Source of the DNA: Megamerina dolium
Lineage: Eukaryota > Arthropoda > Insecta > Diptera > Megamerinidae
Assembly (NCBI GenBank): GCA_963854835.1
Contig: OY978526.1
Span: 18,897,868 to 18,961,867 of the forward strand
DNA: 64,000 bases
Direction: 5' to 3'
The position numbers and the translations under genes are program-made. The first letter of the stretch is position 1, and the number at the start of each line of letters is the position of its first letter. The notes under the pieces were generated by a model. It had not been told where the DNA came from. It made no database searches and saw only the letters and a program-made list of their open reading frames with translations. Positions 1 to 14,300 of this stretch are shown in pieces.

Positions 1-1413
1 AATTTGTCAGACTTCTCGACAATCAATGCGAAGAATCCTTTAGGATGCCATAGCTCTACGGCCTGGCGTTTAGTAGGAGTCTACCATTGGATAGATAGTT
101 GGTTAGGAAGAAATTTTTTAAAAGCGCTATAGTGATAATTATAACCCACTGTGGACTTTAGCTACCACAATCAACTAACCAATGATATATGTAGCTATAC
201 ATTCGCTTATCCAAAGTAAACACTGGAAGATTCATAGTGATAATTTGCCAAAAAATCATACGATTATCCTATAACATACCTGTCACCAATTGCAATAAAA
301 ACCAACACAAATAATGATCAGAATTAACAAGTTGAAATGCAATTAAACTTTCATGAAATGCCAAAAACCTTTACCCATATTTACAAATGTCTTTTTCAAA
401 GACTCATCTCTGTCTCTCATCCTTGGGCTTTACAATCAGATGCATTCAACCAAAAGACAAGGAAATTAAAATAATCGGATGTTGGAAGGGTCAGGCCAAG
501 CAAAATCAATACATGTCTATATTTCCGCGCTACTATACTGATGGTAATACATATACTAAGGAGCCATAAATATCGGTAATACAATCAGATCACCGTACAG
601 GAAACTGTATATATATGTATGTAGAAGGTATAAAATAGCTCAATGGCTGTGTGAAATTTCACACATATCGCGAACATGAATGCATGCGTTTAAATCAAGA
701 GGTTTTTAATTTTTGAACACATCTGAATATATAGCCCTTTCTTCGTGTATAGGCTTGCGTGTTCTGACTGCGTGTACATATGGGTGTTTCTTTAAGTGTG
801 GTGCAAATTTAATAAGCATGTATGTGTATGAAATATGTACATTAGGGCACTTGATGGAAGAAAATTTATTAAGAATGTATGAAGCTATATATTTCGAAGT
901 ACCATTTGGTGGATCATCTTCTGTTATATTGTTGTGTGTGTGTGTGTGTTAAATTTATACAATATTGGAAGGTATTTGAATATAGAAGGCGATTCTGAAT
1001 TGTGGAATTGCCAATTTTTTTTTTTTTTTTTTTGCTCTCAAATAGGTCGCGATCGCAATGTGACTTCATGAAAAGCCAATGTACTAACCAACTTAGCTAT
1101 GGCACCCACAAAATGAATATTAATACCTAAAACTTAAGAAAATATTTATTATTTTGAGTCCATAGACATCTCTTCAAAAAGCATATGCGGGTCTTAGGAG
1201 TTTGAATTATTTTCCTTAACCATTTATGTGCCCAAAAGTGGCGTGAATAGAAAAGTTCCATATAAAAGCCAATTTTTATAGGTTTTTCACGATTTAGCTC
1301 AGGTGATTAAGGTTTTTTTTTCAATTGAGAACTACCCTAAGCACGAGACACTTTAATAAAAATATATGTGAGCTTTCACTTTGATTACGTTTTTCCAGCT
1401 CTTCTGGTTGATG
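1..1413. other. Intergenic DNA, no gene recognised
   Basis: The short open frames here (around 387-569 and 713-952) show no recognisable domain and have the composition of AT-rich non-coding DNA. A (GT)n run sits near 934-950 and a run of about 16 T at 1016-1033. I see nothing else to support. Confidence 0.5.
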
Positions 1414-2110
1414 TAAGGTCTAGTAAAAAGAAATCCATTAAATTGAAAGTTTTATTTAGCATAGTTAGAATGATCTGATTTAGGTCGAATATGAACCCTA
1501 TTTGTTCGATAATTTGTTGCCATTTTGAAGGTAATTTCATAATGCCACTGTCATAGAAACTCTCATCCCTATTGGCAAAAAACTGGGACAGTCGATTTTC
1601 ACAAGCTTCTCTTGAGGCGAATTTTTCACCAGCAAAATCTTTCGCCATAAAGAGGAACAGGTAGAAATCACTTGGTGCCAGATTCAGACTATAAGGTGGA
1701 TGCATAAGAACCTCCCAACCAAGCTCCCGGGGCTTCTGGAGAGTCAATATCGATGTGTGTGGTCTGGCATTGTCCTGATGGAACACAGGACAACGCCAGG
1801 CCAGGACAATTAAGAGTTTGGCCGTGGGGAGGAGCTCATAATAGATGATTCCTTGCCAATCCCAACAAACACATAACAAAAAGTTCCTGACCATCAATCA
1901 TGGCTTGGCCAATGTTTGCGCCGGCTCACCGCTACTCGACCACATCCATTTTCGCTTAACGTTGTCGTAAGTGACCCACTTTTCATCACCAGTAACCATC
2001 TGCTTCGGAAATGTATCGATTTTGTTGCGATTCTGCAGAGATTCGCAGATGGAAATTCGGTCCATGAGGTTTTTTTTGCGTTAACTCGTGTGGCACCCAT
2101 ACATTGAGTT
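1385..2110 (-). pseudogene. Mariner transposase pseudogene
   Basis: On the minus strand, 2100-1894 carries the region around the first catalytic aspartate, with a frame change inside it. 1897-1385 carries the second aspartate (FHQDNARPHTS) and the third in the mariner D34D position (LAPSDFYLF). The pieces lie in different frames and stop codons interrupt the N-terminal helix-turn-helix part further upstream (toward 2500). This order of motifs is diagnostic of mariner rather than Tc1 (which uses D34E). No functional protein is possible without frame changes. Confidence 0.75.
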
Positions 2111-2592
2111 TCTTTTTGTATCCAGCCTTATTTAAATGGTTCCAAACGATTTTTTCTGCATTGTTTAGCTCCTGGGCAATAGAAACAGTGCTTACATGGC
2201 GCAGTCAGACTCTACGATTTCCATTATTTTATCGATATTTTCGACAATTGGCCTTCCAGAGCTTGGTGCATCTTTGACATCAATATTACCGGAACAGTAT
2301 CAGGACCATAAACACTATTCACATTTTCAGCCATGCGGCTTGCGTTTTCGCCTTTATCGAAGAAAAACTATAAAATATGGCGTATTTTCTTTTTACTCGT
2401 GTCCATCTTTGATGCGTGCTCCAACAATACTGAGTCAAGCAATCACAAAACCGCCTGAAAAGTTTATTTAGTACGAAATCCTATCTTTCTAACGCCATCT
2501 AACGTACGCCCGATCACACTTATACAACGCGAGATACAGATTATTAAAGCCATCTATTGGGAAAATAATGGATTTCTTTTTACTACACCTGA
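1414..2592 (-). mobile_element. Degenerate mariner-type DNA transposon
   Basis: The two ends form inverted repeats. The left end (about 1416-1440) and the reverse complement of the right end (2566-2590) share AGGT, one mismatch, then TAGTAAAAAG and AAATCCATTA. The right copy is followed by TA at 2593-2594; the left TA has decayed. Length (about 1.2 kb) is close to a full mariner. The transposase on the minus strand is broken, so the copy is dead. The exact outer ends are uncertain by a few bases. Confidence 0.75.
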
Positions 2593-3180
2593 TACAATAT
2601 TTACACATACATATGTACATATGCTATTGCTTCAACGCGCACGTGAATTAATGTACATACCATATATGGGTGAGTGTAAGTGTGCAAATTAAAAAAAGAC
2701 AGTAATCTATAATACCCATGGGTCGTATGCCACATCAAACATCTGTCCTGATATGTATGTTTTCAATAGTATCTCTCCTATTCGCCATCTGCAAACGAAT
2801 GAACATTCTTATTTTTTTTTTAGTCATACATACTTCAATAGCATAGCCATCATCATCATCATCATCATCATCATTATCATCCAAAGCATGATTGTCTTTG
2901 GCATCATCATAAGCTTACAAAAGTGTTAAGTGTGTAGTTCAAAGCTCAATTGCTTCTTGACATTGTTGTTGGGTATATGTACTTTGTTGTCATCAATGTA
3001 CTTGTTATTGTTGTTGTTGTGTTGGAAAAAGATATTATAGTCAATAACTATAACGTAACATAGAAAAGAATAAAAATCAAGACGACCAGCAGCAATATCA
3101 ACAAAATCAAAAAATAAAGAATACAAAAAAAGGTAAATAAATTGCGGAAATTAAATTTTTCCCTAAGCGGAAAACTGTCT

Positions 3181-3221
<41 letters not shown>

Positions 3222-3941
3222 TAAGAGCAAGAATGCAAGTAATAAGAAGCCATATGCATGCAGCATGTCTGAAAGGGCATACTTCACATGCACACGCATT
3301 CAACATTTTAAACATGATGTGTACTTGATACACCCAACCCAACACCCATCTAACCTAGGGCACTCTGATATTCTTGGTGGATCCCGTTTCAAAGATGATA
3401 CTGTCGCTGAATAAATATGCAAAACTGATTTATCGATTTCCATAATAAATACATGCTACGTTCATGTACAAGTACGTACATAAGTTTGTTTGTTTTTGTT
3501 TTGTTTTTTTTTTTTCTAACTTTTAATTTATCAGCCAATATAATGAATGAATGATATTTTACATACAACAATGTTATTTATCATCACCTTTTTGATCTGG
3601 ATGTAAGATATTTTCCCATCATTCTTTGAAAGAGATTCTAATAAATTTTGCATGATTTATGAAAGAAAATGTCCAGCAAGTATGAGTATATAAAATACCA
3701 TACATAAGAGTGTACATACATATGAGAATATATCGTTGGTTGTAAATGAAAAAAATTTCAATTTATTTTCATTTTCATCAAACCATAATTAATGTTAACG
3801 TTCAAAATGATATTTTCATCATTTCAATTAAAAATTATAATCAAAAACATTTCATTTTTTTTTTATAACCCTCACATAAAAGAGTCAAGCTAATATTGAA
3901 TTTGTAGCACCCATAAGGACATTGACAGATATGATAAAGTA
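2593..3941. other. Intergenic, simple-sequence rich
   Basis: Contains a (CAT)n run at 2853-2882, a (GA)n run at 3183-3219 and a T-rich stretch at 3500-3517. Open frames across the (GA)n run (for example 3048-3299 minus) encode only dipeptide repeats and are not credible genes. Nothing else is recognised. Confidence 0.5.
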
Positions 3942-4803
3942 CAAGGTGCGACAATTATGTATTAAGGCTCGAACTATATCTCAGCAGCCAAGCGCGCCAT
4001 CTATGTGTGAGCACATGCGTTTTGAAGCTTCAACCTTCCTCTACTAACTGTCAAAATTTCATAGCATTTGGTTGACATTTAATGTTCATTGACATTCATT
4101 TTACAAAACACGTCTTCGTTTGATGTTGAAATTTTAACATGGAGCAAAGAGCGATCATTAAATTCCACGCAAAAATTGGTAAAAGTACATCAGAAACATT
4201 CGGAATGATACAGCAAGCGTACGGCGATGCTTGTTTATCAAGATCAAATGTTTTTATATGTCATAAACGGTTTGTGGATGGCAGAGAGTCGCTGGAATAT
4301 GAAATAAAAGAAGGAAGGCCAATTTCAGTGTAATGCTCATCACATTCTTCGATAGCAAAGAAATTATTCACAAAGAATTTGTTCCAACTGGTCAAACAGT
4401 TACTTTCGCATGTTACCTCGAAGTTTTGAAGCGTTTGATGTCCAGAATCCGTCGTGTTCGACCAGAATATCGCGCTCATTGTTCGTCAATTTTTGGCTCG
4501 GAATTAGGTCTGTGTGTTGAATCACCCGCCCTATTCACCTGATTTGGCACCGTGCGACTTCTTTTTGTTCTCAAAACTGAAATTGACGACATTCAGACCA
4601 TACAACGGGCTTCAACGAGGGCACGAGGGAGGCAATTCCGAAAAATGAGCTGTAACACGCGTTTGAATCACTATTAAATCGATGTAACAAGTGTATTGAA
4701 TCAGGAGGATAATATTTCGAATAAATATACCGAAAAATTAGCAGATATCGTGTTTTAATTGTGTTTTCTAGAGGCTGTCTTAATACATAATTGTCGCACC
4801 TTG
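3942..4803 (+). mobile_element. Internally deleted mariner with perfect 25-bp TIRs
   Basis: Bases 3942-3966 (starting CAAGGTGCGACAATTATG) are the exact reverse complement of 4779-4803. TA flanks both ends (3940-3941 and 4804-4805), the standard mariner target duplication. The element is 862 bp, against about 1.3 kb for a full mariner, and the coding region has lost its middle. It was presumably mobilised in trans or decayed after internal deletion. The perfect TIRs suggest it is younger than the copy at 1.4-2.6 kb. Confidence 0.9.
4139..4680 (+). pseudogene. Mariner transposase remnant, middle deleted
   Basis: The first 64 codons (4139-4330) read as the mariner N-terminal DNA-binding region (MEQRAIIKFHAKIGKS..., ending EGRPISV) and then meet a stop. 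The next recognisable piece (around 4345-4460) is from the middle of the catalytic domain (FFDSKEIIHKEFVPTGQTV, then YLEVLKRL and RVRPEYR), so the linker and the first catalytic aspartate are missing. After about 4520 the sequence near the third aspartate (DLAPCDFF-like) is in another frame. Inactive. Confidence 0.75.
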
Positions 4804-4829
4804 TATATAATTATTGATCAATATCACTA

Positions 4830-5267
4830 TAATTCGCGTAATTATAAAGCTATCGGGCTGAAAATTGATACACAAATAGTATTTTCACCAACGAACTGAT
4901 AAATTTGTAAATGGTTAAAATCGAATGAAAACCACACCAAAATCACCCATACAAAATTATGTTCATGAATGTAATTTCCTCACGCTATGCCCGAAAATGT
5001 AAAACTATCGAACTAAAATCGAATTGATATATTAGAAAATAAATGTAAACGGATAAAAAATATGCCTACCTCCCATATAAAAGTATAGCATTGAATGTAT
5101 GTTTTCATACTTTACGCTCGAAAATATAAAGTTCTGAAGCTGAAACTCGATACACATAATTTCATTTACTGACTAAAACACATATTCGAAAAGGGACTAC
5201 AGGGACTAAAACTCACCCGAACCTGCCATACAAAATTATGCTTCCGTTTAAATTTGTTTGGCACTTA
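4830..5267 (+). repeat. ~150-bp dispersed repeat, array A
   Basis: Three degenerate monomers, each with the family hallmark: a pyrimidine-rich CC(T/C)ACC-like stretch, then CCCATACAAA and ATTATG (near 4945, 5073 and 5222). About 50-60 bases later each has a GAAAATRTAAA-like segment. The same monomers occur in arrays at 24.7-25.9, 27.9-28.7, 30.9-32.6 and 50.0-51.3 kb. Array A resumes after the LINE fragment, at about 5838-5910. Confidence 0.6.
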
Positions 5268-5838
5268 CTTACTTACTTATGTGACCATTACAAATTTAGG
5301 ACGAATCTAGCATGCTTCCCCAGCCAGGTCTTACCTTCGCTAGTTGGCGCCAGTTAGAAATTCCAAGCGCTGACAAGTTCTCCAGTACTTGATCTTTCCA
5401 CCGGAGGTTAGGTCTTCCTCTTCTGCGTCGTCCACTAGCGAACATAAAACCTTCTTAGCCGGAACGTGTTCTTCCATTCGCTCGACATGACCTAGCGAGC
5501 GCAGCTGCTAGGTCATGTCGAGCACTTTATTATGTCGGTGTGAGCATACAGCTCATACAGCTCATGTTGTACCTTATTCGATACGCGTCACCAACGCAAA
5601 TAGGTTCAAAGATCTTGCGTAGAACTTTTCTCTCGTAAACTCCAAGCATTCGCTCATCTAAGGCGGAAATTGTCCAAGCTTCGGCGCCATATGTAAGGAC
5701 AGGTATGATGAGAGACTTGTAGAGTGTGCTTTTCGTTTCTCGAGAGAGAACCCGTCTGCTCGATTTCTTACTTAGCCCAAAGTAGCACCTGTTAGCAAGA
5801 GTGATCCTTTGCAATAACTCCAGGCTCACGCCCACAAA
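5268..5838 (-). mobile_element. Non-LTR retrotransposon (LINE) 3' fragment
   Basis: The minus strand carries the C-terminal end of a LINE reverse transcriptase open frame. 5835-5530 reads with motifs LANRCYFGL, SRETKSTLYKSLI, PVLTYGAEAWT and ERKVLRKIF. Further along (toward 5300) another frame reads GRPNLRWKDQVLE-like and LSALGISNWRQLA-like motifs, typical of the 3' end of this LINE class. The fragment is 5'-truncated and frameshifted. It interrupts repeat array A, whose monomers continue on both sides. A related sequence occurs at 39,975-40,030. Confidence 0.7.
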
Positions 5839-7260
5839 ATACTAAATGGATGATTTTCAAAATTAGCGCAATCGGATGGAAAACTACGTTTACCTCTTAT
5901 GCCTAAACATACGAATACATATAATAGATATATACTCGCCTACACTTTGCACACAAACATTAGCTATGGGCAAGGGACATATACATAGAACTCATTAATT
6001 ATGCAATTTTGATATTTTGTAAGGTTTCCTTCGCAAATGCGTAAATCAGTTGGGGTAAATGACGTCGCATCGAGTATAAGGTTTTTAAAAAAATGCAGAA
6101 AAATCGACTAATAACCCCATAGCTAGCCGGGAGCCAACCCCAGAGGGATAAAATGTATGACTAACCTCTATTAATATTTGTTACCCAACATTTTTAAGAA
6201 ACGTACTTACCAACTGTCGCCATTTCTTAGAGAGATTCCTCTACAATAGTGTCGCGTTTATAAAACTTGTTTAGCTTGTTTGTTGAGCGACTACTCTTAA
6301 TTTGTATCCCCTAATATTTTCCAGCACATATGTACTTCTATTTCCACTCGTCAGAGGGTCTTCCATACAAAATTGACGTTTTCATAAAATTCACTCCCAC
6401 CGCTCCGACCAGACTGATCATAGAGGGTTACATTTTATAAGCAACCCCCCATTCAATTTATCATCTTCCAAAATTTGCCCAAACATACTAATCCTCAACT
6501 CAACCCCTTCAATGGCATGCATACATATTTATCCTAAAGACACATGAAAATAGACAAACAGCCCTATATTTGCACAGTATTAGCCATTAGACTCTATTAT
6601 TTACTCGACTCAAATATTATCACCGAACATCATTACCTCCTATCTCCACCCTTTAAGTGCGTTGTCATAGAAAATGAACGCGAAAATAAATATGTATCGA
6701 CTAATAACATACATATATAAGATCGACTCCCTTTAGTTCGACCTTTCCAACATTTGTATTCTTGAACAAACTTACCCTCTATCTCCACCTAGTCACAACA
6801 TGACCTCAGAGGAATCAGATGTCAGGCCGGCTTACATTAATTTTTAACTTTAGGGCCACCCGGTCAACTAACTAAAATTAACACTGCTAGTGTGAAATGC
6901 ATTTAAAGTGAAATCCCATAAAGATTTTCAGGTGTTTTGAAAATTTACAAATAACTCCAAGAATCGACAGTAAAGCGGTGAAACGTAATACACTGACCGC
7001 CACTAAAATTGTCCTCAAACATTTGGATATCAACAAATAACCCCAAAACTGAGTGGTTAAATGTATGACAAACCCACCCCCACTCATTTTTCCTTCTCTA
7101 CATTGTATCCAAACATACTTACCCCATATGTATACCCCCTAAAGGTAGCCCCCATACAAAATAACCTCAAATAACAATAAAAATGAAAATCGACAATTTC
7201 TGCCAAAAATTTCCAAAATCGCCTTTAGAGCTGTCAAATGCATAACCTATCCTCGTTAAC
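5839..7260. other. Intergenic degenerate repeat DNA
   Basis: After a last array-A monomer (to about 5910), the sequence holds loosely repeated segments. AAATGTATGAC followed by AACC-rich runs appears at 6150-6170 and 7060-7075, and a related AAATGCATAACC at 7236-7250. Scattered CCATACAAAAT motifs also occur. No open frame here resembles a protein I recognise. Confidence 0.4.
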
Positions 7261-10491
<3,231 letters not shown>

Positions 10492-11393
10492 TTATTTCTC
10501 AGATGACGCTGACGCTGACGACGCTGTTGCTGTTGCTGTTGCCGCCGCCGCTGTCGTTGTTGTGCTTTTGACTGGTTTAGCTGTTGTTGTGGTGGATGCT
10601 GTTTTTATAGTCTTTGCTGCTGCTGCTGACGCAGATGTCGTTGAGGCATTATTGGTAATGACATTGGCGTTCGTTGTGGCATTAACATGATTTGAATCTT
10701 TATTTTGTATAGCATTTGTTTTTGGTTTTGCTTGCTGTTGTTGTTGTTGTTGTTGTTGTTGCTGCTGCTGCTGTGGATGGTACTGATGATGATGGTGGTA
10801 ATGTTGCGAGTGCTGCTGTTGTTGACGATTTTTATTAGATGCTAAACCCGTATTACTACCACCTCCACCACCACGTCTGAGTTCATTTGGCGAACCATAA
10901 TGATAATTACGATTGGCCACTTGCGGCTTATCGCCCAATGAACCACTGCGCACACGCACAGTGCCACTACCAAAAGAACCAGTGCGCCGTCTATTACTAT
11001 TGAAATTGGCATAATTGGCACCACCACCACCACCACCACCACCTTGGTGATGATAATGATTATGCTGCTGTTGCTGCGGCTGTGGCTGCTGTTGCGGCCG
11101 ATTACCAACATAATCACTGCGATTGCTTATAGTCGTATTCGGTCGGCGTCCACTCACCACAACCTTGGTGCCATCGCTCTCCGAAACACTTCGATGACGA
11201 TTGAGGTTACGTCCACGATTGAGACTGCCAACGCCTTGTAACATTTCATTAATCTCTGGCTCAACAACACGAAAATCTTCGATAGTCTTGAATTTTTTCA
11301 AATATTCCTCTAGCTTTGGCTGCACTTGCAATTTATCGGCATTTTTATAGTATTTGAGGAAAGCCCAGAATTTTTCGAGTCCATATAGCTGAC
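10492..11393 (-). CDS. larp: larp coding exon 6 (last DM15 repeat, disordered tail)
   Basis: Acceptor TCTCCAG|GTC at 11393. It reads [18 protein letters not shown], then [19 protein letters not shown], the end of the DM15 region. A long disordered tail rich in Arg/Gly/Ser, Gln/His and Thr/Ala follows, with stop TAA at 10494-10492. The tail contains GGGGG, polyQ and [11 protein letters not shown] runs. The 73-base intron before it has the sequence CTCCCCCAG near its far side, but the chosen acceptor preserves both frame and the repeat. Confidence 0.9.
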
Positions 11394-14300
11394 CTGGAGA
11401 GAAAAAAAAAAGAGAGCAAATTAAACAACTTATACCACACAACAACTCTCCCCCAGTACAACTTACCAATTTCATAATCGGCCATTGTTTCTTCTTGGAA
11501 ATCCTCATAGATATTCGGTCGGAATTTCTTCTCCAAGCCATACGAGTAGAAACGGAACAGACATTCCAACCCATAGCGGAAACCATGCGAGGCATCTTCT
11601 AATGCCAGAGATCGGAATTCATTGTACATGGTATTGTTGAAATTCTCACGCAAAAAGAATGACCAGAAACGATACAGCGTATTCATCTCCTGAGACTGAC
11701 CGAAACCGAGGCGACGACGTTCCTTTAGACAGCGCGAATGGTACTTGTGATATGCCTGCTGTGTGAAGTTATTCTCCTTCAACAACGAATGTGACGGATG
11801 CTGGAATACAGGCAACGATTGCGGTACCGATGAGCCATACGATGAAGTCGTTGGAGATGTTCCTGTCGACGAACTGATACTTGTAGTCCGTGGACGATGC
11901 TCCACGGAATCAAGTAGCCAGCCAACGTGTGCCTCTACCGGTGGATTGGACGAGTGACGTGTCTTGCGTTTACGTGGCGTTCGTGGATCAATCAGATGTG
12001 TATTCGGAGCAGCATAGAAACGTGAACGACGCGATTTCGTTGCTGTCGAATTGAGCGTCGAATTCTGCGTTGTATTGATTGTGGTCTCCTCATCGTCATA
12101 GGCGGGCGGTGGTGGTGGCGGCTGTTGCTGTTGAGCGTGCTGACGTTGGTTAGCACGTGAGCCACCGGCCAGTTTTTCAAAGTCTTCTTGCGATATTACA
12201 TTCACCGTGCGATAGTCATTGGCCACATTCGAAGTGATCCATAAGTCTTCTTCGTAATTGACCAAACCATCGTTGATTACATTCTCGAGGTCTTGTGTTA
12301 TTTTGGTGCGTGAGGTAAAGTCAGCGGTGCGATCGTAGCCCTCGTGCTTTGGCGCACGCTGTACTTGCGAGACAATCAATAGCTTATTTATGTCGCGGTC
12401 GGCAAACTCATAGTCAGATTCATCGTCATCTGAGTAGTTTTCGGTGAAATTATTGACTCGTCCGGTGGCGGGTATGGGATCCATGAGCTCTTCGTCAAAT
12501 TGAAAATCTAATTCTTCCTTTTCGACGTGACCCCATGTCACGTCACGCCCGTGAGCTGCGGGCGTGAAAGCTGTTTTGGAGGAGGATGAATTTGTTGACT
12601 GGGCATTTGTAGCAGATGCATTTGATGTAGATAAAGTGGTTTTGGCATTGGTGGTTTGAGTGGTGATGGTTGTGTTATTATTGTTGTTTATTTTGGCGGT
12701 GAGTTTTGGATCGTTTTTGTTCATGGTTGATGATTTGGAAGCAGATGCAGAGGTGACCGTGATTTTGTTGCTGTTACTGTTATTATTATTGCTGTTTTTG
12801 TTTGTGGTGGAGACAAGAAGCGTTTGTGTCGAGTTTTGATTGGAAGATTTAGTATTTTCTTTTAAAGCATTTGATTTAGATCGTCTTTTTACCTCTTTCC
12901 ACATGCCCTCCGCTGGATCTACAACATCCGTTGAGTTCTGTTTGTCATCCTCATCAGTTTTGGCTGAGCTATTGTTTGTCTCCTTTACCGCCGCCGCCGC
13001 CGCTGCACTATTGCCGCCCTTCATTGGTGTCGATGTAGAATTGGGTTGAGTTTGAGATTTTGTCGTATGCACTTTAACATCCATAGCCGATTTGACACTC
13101 TCCGCCAAACCGCTCAGATGATCAGCCAACTCAGCCACCGCTCCACCTGTGGTTTGTGCGGCGTGCGACTCTACTTTTTGAGTTAGCGCACTAATTGCAT
13201 TCACCGATTTCAAATTGGTCGTTATGGATGGCATCTGTTGTTTATCCTGTTGCAAGAGCATATTTGACACAAGACTCTGGTGTGAATTCCGTGGTACTGG
13301 TGGTGGTGGTATACAGGAAAGCGGTGTCGTTGCCATTTCTGAGGTCATAATAAGTGTTAAAGGCACTTCGGATATAGGATTTGTAGCAGACGTATCAACA
13401 GACGTTGCTGCTGTCGCTACTGCTGGCACCGTCGACGGCACAATAATCTCCGAAGAAGACTTGGTAGCCTCTACTATTTGCTTTGCCGCAGGCGGCTCCT
13501 TACTAATAGCTTCTATTTTGCTGCTTTGCTGCTCTCTATTTATTTCTTGAGCCAAATTGCTGGAGTCATTTGATTCAATTGCCACCACTGGCTCCAATAA
13601 ATCTGGTAACGGCCATATTGTAGGATTTAACTTTGTGCGAACTTTATAGCCTTCGAGTAGTTCCAGTTTCTCAGAATCCTTAACAGCACTTATCATTAGA
13701 GCCACGTCTTGAGTTAACGCTGTAACACGATTAAACGAAGCAATCAATGTGACAGGAATGCAACCCTCGGGGTCCATTTTACGGCGTAAAAAGAAATCGC
13801 CAGTAAGATTTTCTTCGCTGAAATAATATTCACTGTAAACGGAGAGGAAAAAAAAAAAACAAACATAATTTCAATTAGAAATCGACGCAAATTTACAGGG
13901 GATTCTTGAATAAAAGAAAAGATCAAATTGAGATACTTACATTTGCTTCCTAATGGCGTCTTTGACACCTTGAGCGTCCATTTCAATGTAGGCCCCAGGA
14001 ACAGAGCCATAATAGTGTGTGCCCATAAGCACAAACGGATGTTCCACACCGGCGGCATCCGCCGGTAAATAATTAGCGTATTCGCCATTGATTAACAGAT
14101 GGCGTGGTATGCGATTTGTCGTACGACCTGGTCCCGGTCTGGAGAATCCACCACGACCTTGGCGCCCGCCGCGGTAGGACGTCCGGAAGCGCCGTTGCGT
14201 ACGGGCTGGACGTTCGAAGTCGCGCTCACGCTCGTGCTCGGTGCCGCCGCTGCTACGCCAGGAATCAATGCGTTCAGTAGGCTTCTTGGGCCGCTCATTA

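Noticed and set aside
3048..3345. Frames rich in Leu-Ser or Arg-Glu around 3183-3219
   Set aside because: Products of the (GA)n microsatellite read in different frames and strands.
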